A DNA stretch of 44,147 nt from Streptomyces plumbidurans (GCF_019857225.1 NZ_JAFJSY010000080.1:1-44147), one strand, 5' to 3'. Counted from the first letter of the stretch, positions 7,885 through 16,310 are shown. Numbers and translations: made by a program. The notes: a model not told the origin generated them from the sequence alone.

Positions 7885-8656
7885 CTACGGCCGTCCCTTC
7901 CTTGCCGACACTGGGTGCGAGCCGGGCGATGAACCCGAGGCTCTCGTCGAAAATCCGGTCCGCGTCGTGGTCCAACGTCGCCACGTGGTAGCTCTGTTCC
8001 AGCAGGATCTCCGTCACGTCGTGCGAGGAGACCCGGCTGAGGATCCGCGCCGAGTCGGCCGGCGGCACGACATGGTCCTGCGGGCTGCGCAGGAGCAGCA
8101 GCGGCTGGGTGACCTGCGGCAGTTCGCCGTCGACCAGCCGGAAGAAGTTCCGCAGGGAATGGGCCGCGTGCAGCGGCACCCGGTCGTACCCCAGCTCGGC
8201 GCCGCCCTCCTTGGCGATGTCGCTCGCGATGCCCCGCGTCGTCCGTACGAGATGACGGGCCACCGGCAGGGCGTACGGCGAGAAGCCGTGCATGCGGTTG
8301 GCCGGGTTGACGACCACCACCCCGCGGACCGCCTCCCCGTGCTTCGCCGCCAGCCGCAGCGCCAGGGTCCCGCCCATCGACAGGCCGGCCACGAACACCT
8401 CGGCGCAGCGCTCGCGCAGGGAGCGCAGCTCGCGGTCCACCTCGGCGTACCAGTCCTGCCAGCCGGTGAGCTGCATGTCCTCCCAGCGGGTGCCGTGGCC
8501 GGGCAGCAGCGGCAGCGACACCGTCAGGCCGCGCGCGGCCAGCTGCTTGGCCCAGGGACGCAGCGACTGGGGGGAACCGGTGAAGCCGTGGCAGAGGAGG
8601 ACGCCTGTGTCCCCGCCCTCATGGCGGTACGGCTCGGCTCCAGGAAGGACCGGCAC
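7877..8656 (-). CDS. Alpha/beta-hydrolase (carboxylesterase / lysophospholipase-like)
   Basis: This 259-residue protein begins VPVLPGAEPYRHEGG and carries an LLCHGFTGSPQSL oxyanion-hole motif, the nucleophile elbow GLSMGG with the catalytic Ser, and a C-terminal SPQDHVVP with the acid, followed by SYHVATLDHD holding the catalytic His. This resembles EstD/carboxylesterase-type monoacylglycerol or short-chain esterases. No signal peptide is seen. GTG 8656 is preferred because AGGAG lies 7 nt upstream. The in-frame ATG at 8674 and GTG at 8761 have no ribosome site and fall in a direct-repeat promoter region. It is coupled to the downstream membrane protein gene by an 8-nt overlap. Confidence 0.85.
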   Translation of the reverse strand: MPVLPGAEPYRHEGGDTGVLLCHGFTGSPQSLRPWAKQLAARGLTVSLPLLPGHGTRWEDMQLTGWQDWYAEVDRELRSLRERCAEVFVAGLSMGGTLALRLAAKHGEAVRGVVVVNPANRMHGFSPYALPVARHLVRTTRGIASDIAKEGGAELGYDRVPLHAAHSLRNFFRLVDGELPQVTQPLLLLRSPQDHVVPPADSARILSRVSSHDVTEILLEQSYHVATLDHDADRIFDESLGFIARLAPSVGKEGTAVGG

Positions 8657-8678
8657 CTTCGGTCTCCTGTTCATGAGG

Positions 8679-8708
8679 AGTGACAGTTCAAGAGGAAGTG
8701 ACAGTTCA
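8679..8708. repeat. Direct repeat (AGTGACAGTTCA x2) upstream of the hydrolase
   Basis: AGTGACAGTTCA occurs at 8679-8690 and again at 8697-8708, 18 bp start to start. A degraded third copy extends each way (TCATGA at 8672, GAGAGTGACG after 8710). On the minus strand it reads TGAACTGTCACT twice, 23 nt upstream of the GTG at 8656. This position suits an activator or repressor binding two turns apart, or overlaps the promoter. Confidence 0.6.
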
Positions 8709-8833
8709 TGAGAGTGACGTGAAGTCCAGGTGTGTTTCACCGTACGCGACCGCACTGACACCGACCAGGGCCGTCGGAGCCTTTGGGGGTGGGCCGGGTT
8801 AAGGTCTGAGCGAAGGAATCAGGAGGCACTCGG

Positions 8834-9604
8834 TTGTTGTACGGCACGATGAAGGTCGCCATCGGGGGACCGCTGAGGGTTGCCTTCCGGCCATGGGTGG
8901 AAGGCATGGAGAACATTCCGGCCGAGGGCGCCGCCATCCTGGCGAGCAATCACCTCTCCTTCTCCGACTCGTTCTTCCTGCCCGCGATGCTCGACCGCAA
9001 GGTCACCTTCATCGCCAAGGCGGAGTACTTCACCACGCCCGGCGTCAAGGGCCGGCTGACGGCGGCCTTCTTCAAGAGCGTCGGCCAGCTCCCGGTGGAC
9101 CGCTCCGGGGCGCGCGGCGCGGGCGAGGCGGCCATCAGGAGCGGCCTGGAAGTGCTGGAGCGCGGCGAGCTGTTCGGGATCTACCCCGAGGGCACGCGCT
9201 CGCCCGACGGCCGGCTGTACCGGGGCAAGCCCGGCGGCCTCGCGCGCGTGGCGCTCGCCTCCGGCGCGCCCGTCATCCCCGTCGCGATGATCGACACCGA
9301 GAAGATCCAGCCGCCCGGCCAGGTGATGCCCAAGCTGATGCGCCCCGGCATCCGCATCGGCAAGCCCCTCGACTTCAGTCGCTACCAGGGCATGGAGCAC
9401 GACCGCTTCGTGCTCCGCGCGGTCACCGACGAGGTCATGTACGAGATCATGAAGCTCTCCGGCCAGGAGTACGTCGACATGTACGCGACCGCCGCCAAGC
9501 GGCAGATCGCGGAGGCGGCGAAGTCCGAGAAGGAGGCCGAGAAGGCGGCGAAGGCCGCACTCGCGCAGGCGGAGAAGGAACAGGCCGAGAAGGAGCCGTC
9601 CTAG
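8834..9604 (+). CDS. plsC: 1-acyl-sn-glycerol-3-phosphate acyltransferase (PlsC family)
   Basis: This 256-residue acyltransferase makes phosphatidate from lysophosphatidate and acyl donor. It has block I SNHLSFSD with the catalytic His40 and Asp45, block II-like VDR at 88-90, block III YPEGTRS (118-124), and block IV VIPVAM. There is no strong transmembrane helix, so membrane association is probably peripheral, as in related actinobacterial enzymes. The C terminus is an Ala/Glu/Lys helix (about 215-256) that could form a coiled coil. The start is TTG 8834, with AGGAGG at 8821-8826 giving 7-nt spacing. A second TTG follows at 8837. A PlsC homologue sits at the equivalent place in M. tuberculosis (Rv2182c). 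Confidence 0.92.
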   Translation: MLYGTMKVAIGGPLRVAFRPWVEGMENIPAEGAAILASNHLSFSDSFFLPAMLDRKVTFIAKAEYFTTPGVKGRLTAAFFKSVGQLPVDRSGARGAGEAAIRSGLEVLERGELFGIYPEGTRSPDGRLYRGKPGGLARVALASGAPVIPVAMIDTEKIQPPGQVMPKLMRPGIRIGKPLDFSRYQGMEHDRFVLRAVTDEVMYEIMKLSGQEYVDMYATAAKRQIAEAAKSEKEAEKAAKAALAQAEKEQAEKEPS

Positions 9605-9665
9605 CCCTAAGGTGGGGGGCGGTCCGGGCCTGGGGGTGGGGGAAGTGGCCAAGCGCGAGAGAGTC

Positions 9666-10859
9666 ATGAGGATGTCGGTCGAGCAGCCGCTGTGGCGTGC
9701 GCTCACCGCCTACCGGGTGCTCACGATGCTGTACGCGGTCGGCCTGTTCGCCACCGCCTACGACGAGTACGACCACCCGGGCGTCGCCGTCGTCTACTTC
9801 GTCGTCCTGTTCGTCTGGACGCTCGCCACCCTGCCCCGCGTCCAGAACGCGGCCGCCTGCACCAAACGCTTCCTCGCCGTCGACCTCGCCGTCGCGCTCA
9901 CCGGCATCCTGCTCACCCCGATCGCCGTCAGCGACCAGCACATCCAGAGCGGCGGCCCCACCCTGCCGTCGATATGGACCGCCGGTTCCGTCCTCGCGTA
10001 CGCGATCAAGGGCGGCTGGCGCTGGGCCGCCTTCGCCTCCACGCCGGTCGCCGCCGCCAACCTGATCGAGCGCGGCGCCCCCGCCCGCGACACCGTCCAC
10101 AACGTCATCCTCGTCTGGGTCGCCGCCATCGCCATCGGCTACGTCGTCGAGGTCGCCCGCGCCTCCGAGCGCACCCTCGCCCGGGCCCTGGAGATCGAGG
10201 CCGCGACGAGGGAACGCGAGCGGCTGGCCCGGGACATCCACGACGGCGTCCTGCAGGTGCTCGCGATGGTGCAGCGCCGGGGCCTGGTGATCGGCGGGGA
10301 GGCGGCCGAGCTGGGCCGGATGGCGGGCGAGCAGGAGGTCGCGCTGCGCACCCTGGTCTCCGGCGGTCTGCTCCCGCTGTCCCGGGCCTCGGAGGACGCG
10401 GCCGACGGCGCGGTCGTACGGGTCGTGGAGGAGCCCTCCCCCGACGAGGACGGTCCGGTGGACCTGCGCGCGCTCCTCGCCCCGTACGCGGCGGCGAGGG
10501 TCAGCTTCGCCGAGCCGGGTGCCCCCGTGCTGCTGCCCGCGCCCGCCGCGAAGGAACTCTCCGCGGCCGTCGGCGCAGCCCTGGACAACGTCCGCAGGCA
10601 CGCGGGCGAGCACGCGCGCGCGTGGATCCTCGTCGAGGACGAGCCCGGCGAGGTCGTGGTGACCGTACGGGACGACGGACCCGGCATCCCCGAGGGGCGG
10701 CTCGCCCAGGCGGAAGGGGAGGGGCGGCTCGGCGTCGCCCTGTCGATCCGGGGGCGGCTGCGCGAACTCGGTGGCAGCGCCGAGCTGATCTCGACCCCGG
10801 GGCAGGGCACGGAGGTCGAGCTGAAGGTACCCAAGGACGCGAAGGCGGGGCAGCGATGA
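9666..10859 (+). CDS. NarL-system sensor histidine kinase (MacS-type N-terminal domain)
   Basis: This 397-residue kinase has about five predicted membrane helices (15-31, 40-56, 70-88, 105-135, 147-163). The HisKA_3 dimerisation box ERERLARDIHDGVLQ follows, with phospho-acceptor His192, then the HATPase domain with an N-box LDNVRRHA, DDGPGIP (G1) and a C-terminal GQGTEVELKVP. The short external loops suggest it senses a membrane or intramembrane signal. The TGA overlaps the ATG of the response regulator gene (ATGA). Starts at 9645 (GTG), 9666 or 9672 are all possible. GAGAGAG at 9657-9663 suits the last two. Confidence 0.93.
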   Translation: MRMSVEQPLWRALTAYRVLTMLYAVGLFATAYDEYDHPGVAVVYFVVLFVWTLATLPRVQNAAACTKRFLAVDLAVALTGILLTPIAVSDQHIQSGGPTLPSIWTAGSVLAYAIKGGWRWAAFASTPVAAANLIERGAPARDTVHNVILVWVAAIAIGYVVEVARASERTLARALEIEAATRERERLARDIHDGVLQVLAMVQRRGLVIGGEAAELGRMAGEQEVALRTLVSGGLLPLSRASEDAADGAVVRVVEEPSPDEDGPVDLRALLAPYAAARVSFAEPGAPVLLPAPAAKELSAAVGAALDNVRRHAGEHARAWILVEDEPGEVVVTVRDDGPGIPEGRLAQAEGEGRLGVALSIRGRLRELGGSAELISTPGQGTEVELKVPKDAKAGQR

Positions 10860-11533
10860 GCGAACGGCAGGACACGATCAAGGTCATGGTGGTCGACGAC
10901 CACCCCATGTGGCGCGACGCCGTCGCCCGCGACCTGACCGAGTCCGGCTTCGACGTGGTCGCCACCGCGGGCGACGGCGAGCAGGCCGTGCGCCGCGCCA
11001 AGGCCGCCGCCCCCGACGTCCTGGTGCTCGACCTCAACCTGCCCGCCAAGCCCGGCGTCCAGGTCTGCAAGGAACTCGTCGGCCACAACCCGGCGCTGCG
11101 CGTCCTGGTGCTGTCGGCGAGCGGTGAGCACGCCGACGTCCTGGAGGCCGTGAAGTCGGGGGCCACCGGCTATCTGCTGAAGTCGGCGTCGACCGAGGAA
11201 CTGCTCGACGCGGTGCGCCGTACGGCCGTCGGCGACCCGGTGTTCACCCCGGGCCTGGCCGGGCTGGTCCTCGGCGAGTACCGCCGCCTCGCCTCCGAGC
11301 CCGCGCCCTCCTCGGATCCCGACGAGCCCAGGGCGCCCCAGCTCACCGACCGCGAGACCGAGGTGCTGCGCCTGGTCGCCAAGGGCCTGAGCTACAAGCA
11401 GATCGCCGACCGTCTGGTCATCTCCCACCGCACGGTCCAGAACCACGTCCAGAACACCCTCGGCAAGCTCCAGCTGCACAACAGGGTGGAGCTGGTGCGA
11501 TACGCGATCGAGCGAGGCCTCGACGACGCCTGA
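10856..11533 (+). CDS. LuxR/NarL-family response regulator
   Basis: This 225-residue regulator pairs with the overlapping sensor kinase. The receiver domain (about 8-125) has the acidic pair Asp14/Asp15, phospho-acceptor Asp59 in VLDLNLP, and Lys109 in YLLK. An acidic-proline linker leads to a LuxR-type DNA-binding domain (about 163-222) with LTDRETEVLRLVAKGLSYKQI and RTVQNHVQN recognition helices. Target genes are unknown. The ATGA overlap with the kinase implies coupled translation. The phosphofructokinase gene starts 134 nt downstream in the same direction, so it may be a target or merely a neighbour. Confidence 0.95.
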   Translation: MSERQDTIKVMVVDDHPMWRDAVARDLTESGFDVVATAGDGEQAVRRAKAAAPDVLVLDLNLPAKPGVQVCKELVGHNPALRVLVLSASGEHADVLEAVKSGATGYLLKSASTEELLDAVRRTAVGDPVFTPGLAGLVLGEYRRLASEPAPSSDPDEPRAPQLTDRETEVLRLVAKGLSYKQIADRLVISHRTVQNHVQNTLGKLQLHNRVELVRYAIERGLDDA

Positions 11534-11667
11534 CCGGCGCCGGCTTGACGACGCGTAAACCGGACGCCCGGCGCTTCACCGGAAATGCCCTTCCCGCCCA
11601 TCCCACTGTGACGCGGCTCACCATTAGCGTGGCTGTCACCAGGCAACCGCGGCGAAGGGACTTTTCC

Positions 11668-12696
11668 ATGCGGGTCGGAGTACTGACCGGAGGCGGCGAC
11701 TGCCCCGGGCTCAACGCCGTCATCCGGGGCATCGTCCGCAAGGGCGTGCAGGAGTACGGCTACGACTTCGTCGGCTTCCGGGACGGCTGGCGCGGTCCGC
11801 TGGAGTGCGACACCGTGCGCCTCGACATCCCCGCCGTGCGCGGCATCCTGCCGCGCGGCGGCACCATCCTCGGTTCTTCCCGCACCAATCCGCTCAAACA
11901 GGACAACGGCATCCGGCGCATCAAGGAGAACCTCGCCAAGCTGGAGGTCGAGGCGCTCATCGCCATCGGCGGCGAGGACACCCTCGGCGTGGCCGCGCGC
12001 CTGACCGACGAGTACGGAGTGCCCGTCGTCGGCGTACCGAAGACCATCGACAACGACCTGTCCGGCACCGACTACACCTTCGGCTTCGACACCGCGGTCG
12101 GCATCGCCACCGAGGCCATCGACCGTCTGCACACCACCGCCGAGTCCCACATGCGCGTCCTGGTCTGCGAGGTGATGGGCCGTCACGCCGGCTGGATCGC
12201 CCTGCACTCCGGGCTCGCGGGCGGCGCCAACGTCATCCTCATCCCCGAACAGCGCTTCGACGTCGACCAGGTCTGCGCCTGGATCACCTCCCGCTTCAAG
12301 GCCTCGTACGCCCCGATCGTGGTCGTCGCCGAGGGCGCCATGCCCAAGGACGGCGACGTGGTGCTCAAGGACGAGTCGCTGGACTCCTTCGGGCACGTCC
12401 GGCTGTCCGGCGTCGGCGAGTGGCTGGCCAAGGAGATCGAGAGGCGTACGGGCAAGGAGGCCCGTACGACCGTGCTCGGGCACATCCAGCGCGGCGGCAC
12501 CCCGAGCGCCTTCGACCGCTGGCTCGCCACCCGCTTCGGCCTGCACGCCATCGAGGCCGTCCGCGACCGCGACTTCGGCAAGATGGTCTCGCTGCAGGGC
12601 ACCGACATCGTCCGCGTCCCGATCGCCGACGCGACGGCCAAGCTGAAGACCGTGGATCCGAAGCTGTACGAGGAGGTCGGGGTCTTCTTCGGCTGA
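11668..12696 (+). CDS. pfkA: 6-phosphofructokinase (group III, PPi-type donor residues)
   Basis: This 342-residue enzyme phosphorylates fructose-6-phosphate. It has GGGDCPGLN (8-16), the donor-site motif GGEDT (101-105), the substrate-binding PKTIDND (124-130), and a GEGA-type loop (AEGAMP). In this family Gly at position 104 goes with ATP use, while Asp104 plus Lys at E. coli position 124 goes with pyrophosphate use. Here the residues are Asp104 and Lys125. The S. coelicolor positional equivalent is SCO2119, generally annotated as an ATP-dependent isozyme. The donor prediction is an inference from two residues. The ATG at 11668 has a weak AAGGGA site 7 nt upstream. Confidence 0.94.
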   Translation: MRVGVLTGGGDCPGLNAVIRGIVRKGVQEYGYDFVGFRDGWRGPLECDTVRLDIPAVRGILPRGGTILGSSRTNPLKQDNGIRRIKENLAKLEVEALIAIGGEDTLGVAARLTDEYGVPVVGVPKTIDNDLSGTDYTFGFDTAVGIATEAIDRLHTTAESHMRVLVCEVMGRHAGWIALHSGLAGGANVILIPEQRFDVDQVCAWITSRFKASYAPIVVVAEGAMPKDGDVVLKDESLDSFGHVRLSGVGEWLAKEIERRTGKEARTTVLGHIQRGGTPSAFDRWLATRFGLHAIEAVRDRDFGKMVSLQGTDIVRVPIADATAKLKTVDPKLYEEVGVFFG

Positions 12697-12740
12697 CGCG
12701 GTCCCGTCCGGGCGTCCGGGGGCCGTCGGCCCCCGGACGG

Positions 12741-14597
12741 CTACACCGTCGTGTTGCGCAGCTGAGCGATCAACTCCCGTACGACCGCTGCGCCGTTGAG
12801 GGTCAGCACCGACTCCGGGTGGAACTGCACACCGGCGAAGCCCGGACCGCGCAGCGCATGCACCTCGTGCGACGGGCCGCGGCTGACCTCGACTCCGTGT
12901 GCGGCCAGTTCGGTGTGCGCCTCCTCGTCGCAGCGCGCCACGAAGCTGTTGTAGAAGCCCACCGTCTCGGTGTGCCCGAACAGGTCGATCGCGGCCTGCG
13001 CACCCTGATGGGGCACGTCCTTGCGCACGATCTCCAGCCCCAGTTCGGCCGCGATCAGCTCGTGCCCCAGGCAGACGCCGAGGACGCCGTGCCGGTGGCT
13101 TTGGAGCACCTCGGCGGTCAGCCCCCGCAGCAGCCGCATCTTGGGGTCGTCCAGGTCGGACGGGTCACCGGGGCCGGGGCCGAGCACGACCGGCCCCTCG
13201 TGCGCGAGCACCGCCTCCCGCAGTCCGGGCTCGTCGTAGCGCCGGACGGTCACGTCGAGCCCGCTCGACCGCAGCACATGCGCGAGCATCGCCGTGAAGG
13301 TGTCCTCCCCGTCGACCACCAGGGCGTGCCCGTCGAGCTCGGCGGACCGCTCCTGCATCCGCAGCCAGAAGGGGGCGAGCGAGGCCCGGCGCCCGTCGAG
13401 CGCGGCACGCACGCGTGGGTCGTCGGCGAGCCGCACGCGCGCGTGCTCACCGCGCGGCCGCGCCGGACGCACCCCCAGGGCCGCCAGCACGCCCGCCGCC
13501 TTCGCGTGCGTCTCCGCGACCTCGCCCGCCGGGTCCGAGCCGCGCACCAGCGTGGCGCCGACCGGGACCTGCAGCCGCCCCTCGCCCGAGATGTCGGCGG
13601 TGCGGATCAGGATGGGAGAGTCGAGGGTCTGGGCGCCGCCGCTGTCCCGGCCGAGCAGGGCGAGGGCGCCCGCGTAGTAGCCGCGCCCGCCGGCCTCGTG
13701 GCGCTCGATGACCCGGCAGGCGTTCTGCACCGGCGAGCCGGTGACGGTCGCCGCGAACATGGTCTCCTTGAGCACCTCGCGCGCATCCAGCGAGGACTTC
13801 CCGCGCAACTCGTACTCGGTGTGCGCGAGATGGGCCATCTCCTTCAGCCGCGGCCCGATAACGACCCCGCCCATGTCGCCGACCGTGCACATCATCTTCA
13901 ATTCCTCGTCGACGACCATCGACAGCTCCTCGATCTCCTTGCCGTCGGCGAGGAAGCCGAGCAGATGCTCCGGGGTCGGGCCCTCGGCGGGATAGCGGTA
14001 GGTCCCGCTGATCGGGTTCATGACGACCGTGCCGCCGGACATCCGCACATGCACCTCGGGGCTCGCCCCGACCAGCGTCCTGTCCCCGGTGTGCACGACG
14101 AACGTCCAGTACGCCCCCCGCTCCCCGACGAGCAGCCGCCGGAACAGAGCGAGGGCGTCCCTGCGGGAGAAGCCGGGGATCTCACCCTCGTACGTGCGCC
14201 GGATCACGAAGTTCGCGCCCTCGCCCCGCCCGATCTCCTCGCGCAGCACCCGCCCGACGATCTCGCCGTACTCCTCGTCACCGACGTCGAACCCGCCGCC
14301 CTCGACCCGCACGTCCTCGTCCGGGAGCTGCGCGAGCACGTCGGCGAGCGGGATCTCGTACGACTCCTCGGGGGTGAGGAAGGCCAGCGGCGTGCCGTCG
14401 TCGCGGACGTCGAAACCGCGCTCGCGGATCTGGCGGAAGGGGACGAGGGCGAGACCCCGATCGGGCAGGTCGGCGAGGCGGTCGTAGGTGGCGACCGGGC
14501 CGAGGAGCAGCTCGACGGTGTCGCCGTCATGGCCCGGGGCACGGCGCCGCAGCAGGGCGAACGGCCTCGGGTCGTGCAGCAGGTCCAGCAGGTTCAT
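12741..14597 (-). CDS. trpE: Fused anthranilate synthase (TrpE-TrpG / PhzE-like architecture)
   Basis: This 618-residue fusion converts chorismate and glutamine to anthranilate. Residues 1-420 are the chorismate-utilising domain, with GASPEVHV, MNPISGTYR, DELKMM and a TVTGSPVQNA segment of the PhzE-like subtype. Residues 425-618 are the class I glutamine amidotransferase, with GPGPGDP, catalytic Cys in GVCLGHE, and FHPES with the triad His and Glu. Similar fused enzymes occur in S. venezuelae (TrpEG) and in phenazine pathways (PhzE, an ADIC synthase). The upstream trp leader and attenuator argue for tryptophan synthesis here. The ATG at 14597 lies downstream of the attenuator hairpin. Confidence 0.93.
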   Translation of the reverse strand: MNLLDLLHDPRPFALLRRRAPGHDGDTVELLLGPVATYDRLADLPDRGLALVPFRQIRERGFDVRDDGTPLAFLTPEESYEIPLADVLAQLPDEDVRVEGGGFDVGDEEYGEIVGRVLREEIGRGEGANFVIRRTYEGEIPGFSRRDALALFRRLLVGERGAYWTFVVHTGDRTLVGASPEVHVRMSGGTVVMNPISGTYRYPAEGPTPEHLLGFLADGKEIEELSMVVDEELKMMCTVGDMGGVVIGPRLKEMAHLAHTEYELRGKSSLDAREVLKETMFAATVTGSPVQNACRVIERHEAGGRGYYAGALALLGRDSGGAQTLDSPILIRTADISGEGRLQVPVGATLVRGSDPAGEVAETHAKAAGVLAALGVRPARPRGEHARVRLADDPRVRAALDGRRASLAPFWLRMQERSAELDGHALVVDGEDTFTAMLAHVLRSSGLDVTVRRYDEPGLREAVLAHEGPVVLGPGPGDPSDLDDPKMRLLRGLTAEVLQSHRHGVLGVCLGHELIAAELGLEIVRKDVPHQGAQAAIDLFGHTETVGFYNSFVARCDEEAHTELAAHGVEVSRGPSHEVHALRGPGFAGVQFHPESVLTLNGAAVVRELIAQLRNTTV

Positions 14598-14662
14598 GGG
14601 GTCCGGGTTCCTTCTCGATCGTCGTCGATCATGTCGACGGAGAGGAACGGCCCCGGAAACGC

Positions 14663-14689
14663 CGAAGGCCGCCCCTCGGGCGGCCTTCG
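14663..14689 (-). terminator. trp attenuator hairpin
   Basis: A perfect 12-bp inverted repeat (14663-14674 with 14678-14689, 3-nt loop) forms CGAAGGCCGCCC and its complement. It lies on the minus strand between the leader peptide stop (14711) and the anthranilate synthase ATG (14597), where an attenuation terminator is expected. The run of U is weak, as is usual in high-GC actinobacteria. Confidence 0.85.
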
Positions 14690-14710
14690 CGAAGTCTTTC
14701 TTACGCGCAG

Positions 14711-14767
14711 TCAGCGGGCCGCCGGATGAGCGGTCCACCACCAGTTCTGGGTCGAATGCGCGAACAT
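14711..14767 (-). CDS. trpL: trp leader peptide with three adjacent Trp codons
   Basis: An 18-codon minus-strand reading frame encodes MFAHSTQNWWWTAHPAAR and stops with TGA at 14711-14713. The three TGG codons are consecutive (14735-14743 on the plus strand as CCA x3). It closely resembles leader peptides described for Streptomyces trpE(G) genes. When charged tRNA-Trp is scarce, ribosomes stalling at WWW should disturb the leader folding and prevent the downstream hairpin at 14663-14689, raising anthranilate synthase transcription. It is too short for usual gene callers. Confidence 0.9.
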   Translation of the reverse strand: MFAHSTQNWWWTAHPAAR

Positions 14768-14863
14768 GCGAGGCACCCTACCGCATGTCCGGCAGCCGTA
14801 CCCGGTGTCTCACTTCCTGGGCATGGGGCAGGACGCCCGACCCGACCCCGTAATGTTGAGGTC
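14768..14863. promoter_or_regulatory. Divergent trp leader / aroH promoter region
   Basis: This 96-nt space lies between the trp leader (minus) and the DAHP synthase start (plus), so both promoters must sit here or overlap. TAATGT at 14851-14856 is exactly 7 nt before the GTG at 14864, a leaderless-type -10. The two genes serve consecutive parts of one pathway, so shared control is plausible. Confidence 0.6.
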
Positions 14864-16216
14864 GTGACCGTGAACGCTAAGACCAGCGCGAGTGCTGGCA
14901 ACACCTGGCGAAATCTGCCCGCGGCGCAGCAGCCCGAGTACCCCGACACCGAGGCTCTGCGCGCAGTGATCGCGGACCTCGAGTCGTATCCGCCGCTCGT
15001 CTTCGCGGGCGAGTGCGACCAGCTGCGCGCCCGGTTGGCGGCCGTCGCCAAGGGAGAGGCGTTCCTCCTCCAGGGCGGCGACTGCGCCGAGGCATTCGAC
15101 GCGGTGTCCGCCGACCACATCCGCAACAAGCTCAAGACCCTGCTCCAGATGGGCGCCGTGCTGACGTACGCCGCCTCGGTGCCGGTCGTGAAGGTCGGGC
15201 GGATCGCCGGCCAGTACTCCAAGCCGCGGTCCAAGAACACCGAGACCCGCGACGGCGTGACCCTGCCGACCTACCGCGGCGACTCGGTCAACGGCTTCGA
15301 CTTCAACGAGGCCGCCCGCGTCCCGGACCCCGAGCGCCTGAAGCGGATGTACAACGCGTCGGCCTCCACGCTCAACCTGGTGCGGGCCTTCACCACCGGC
15401 GGCTACGCCGACCTGCGCCAGGTGCACGCCTGGAACCAGGACTTCGTGAAGTCGTCCCCCTCCGGCCAGCGCTACGAGCAGCTGGCCCGCGAGATCGACC
15501 AGGCGCTGAACTTCATGCGCGCCTGCGGGGCCGACCCGGAGGAGTTCAGGACCGTCGAGTTCTACTCCTCGCACGAGGCGCTGCTGCTGGACTACGAGTC
15601 GGCGCTGACCCGTGTCGACTCCCGCACCGGACAGCTCTACGACGTCTCCGGGCACATGGTGTGGATCGGTGAGCGCACCCGGCAGCTGGACGGCGCGCAC
15701 ATCGAGTTCGCCTCGAAGATCCGCAACCCGATCGGCGTCAAGCTCGGCCCGAGCACGACGGCCGAGGAGGCGCTGCAGTACATCGAGCGCCTGGACCCGG
15801 AGCGCGAGCCGGGCCGGCTGACCTTCATCGTCCGCATGGGCGCGGACAAGATCCGCGACAAGCTGCCCGAGCTGGTCGAGAAGGTCACCGCCTCCGGTGC
15901 CACGGTGGCCTGGGTGACCGACCCGATGCACGGCAACACCTTCGAGGCGGCCTCCGGCCACAAGACCCGCCGCTTCGACGACGTGCTCGACGAGGTCAAG
16001 GGCTTCTTCGAGGTCCACAAGGGCCTCGGCACCCACCCGGGCGGCATCCATGTCGAGCTCACCGGCGACGACGTCACGGAGTGCGTGGGCGGCGGCGACG
16101 AGATCTTCGTCGACGATCTGCACCAGCGCTACGAGACGGCCTGCGACCCGCGGCTGAACCGCAGCCAGTCGCTCGACCTGGCGTTCCTCGTCGCGGAGAT
16201 GTACCGGGACCAGTGA
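14864..16216 (+). CDS. aroH: Class II 3-deoxy-7-phosphoheptulonate (DAHP) synthase
   Basis: This 450-residue enzyme joins phosphoenolpyruvate and erythrose-4-phosphate, the first step of the shikimate pathway. Class II marks are QGGDCAEAF with the metal-binding Cys, the conserved KVGRIAGQYSKPRS segment, FYSSHEALLLDYE, WVTDPMHGNT with metal His, and HVELTGDDVTECVGG with metal Glu. Length matches plant-type/actinobacterial AroH. Starts are GTG 14864 (leaderless, TAATGT 7 nt upstream) or GTG 14870 (TGAGG 9 nt upstream). It is divergent from the trp attenuator and anthranilate synthase, which use chorismate made downstream of this step. Confidence 0.96.
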   Translation: MTVNAKTSASAGNTWRNLPAAQQPEYPDTEALRAVIADLESYPPLVFAGECDQLRARLAAVAKGEAFLLQGGDCAEAFDAVSADHIRNKLKTLLQMGAVLTYAASVPVVKVGRIAGQYSKPRSKNTETRDGVTLPTYRGDSVNGFDFNEAARVPDPERLKRMYNASASTLNLVRAFTTGGYADLRQVHAWNQDFVKSSPSGQRYEQLAREIDQALNFMRACGADPEEFRTVEFYSSHEALLLDYESALTRVDSRTGQLYDVSGHMVWIGERTRQLDGAHIEFASKIRNPIGVKLGPSTTAEEALQYIERLDPEREPGRLTFIVRMGADKIRDKLPELVEKVTASGATVAWVTDPMHGNTFEAASGHKTRRFDDVLDEVKGFFEVHKGLGTHPGGIHVELTGDDVTECVGGGDEIFVDDLHQRYETACDPRLNRSQSLDLAFLVAEMYRDQ

Positions 16217-16244
16217 CGGCTTTGCCTGTCGCACGGACATGAGT

Positions 16245-16274
16245 GGGGCGCGGATCACATGCGATCCGCGCCCC
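16245..16274 (+). terminator. Rho-independent-type terminator after aroH
   Basis: A perfect 12-bp inverted repeat, GGGGCGCGGATC (16245-16256) and GATCCGCGCCCC (16263-16274), has a 6-nt loop. It lies 29 nt after the aroH stop and shields the bfd iron-regulated promoter downstream. No U-run is present, as is common in Streptomyces. Confidence 0.85.
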
Positions 16275-16310
16275 TGTGCACTTTCGCGGACCCCGAGGCG
16301 CCGGTTAAGG

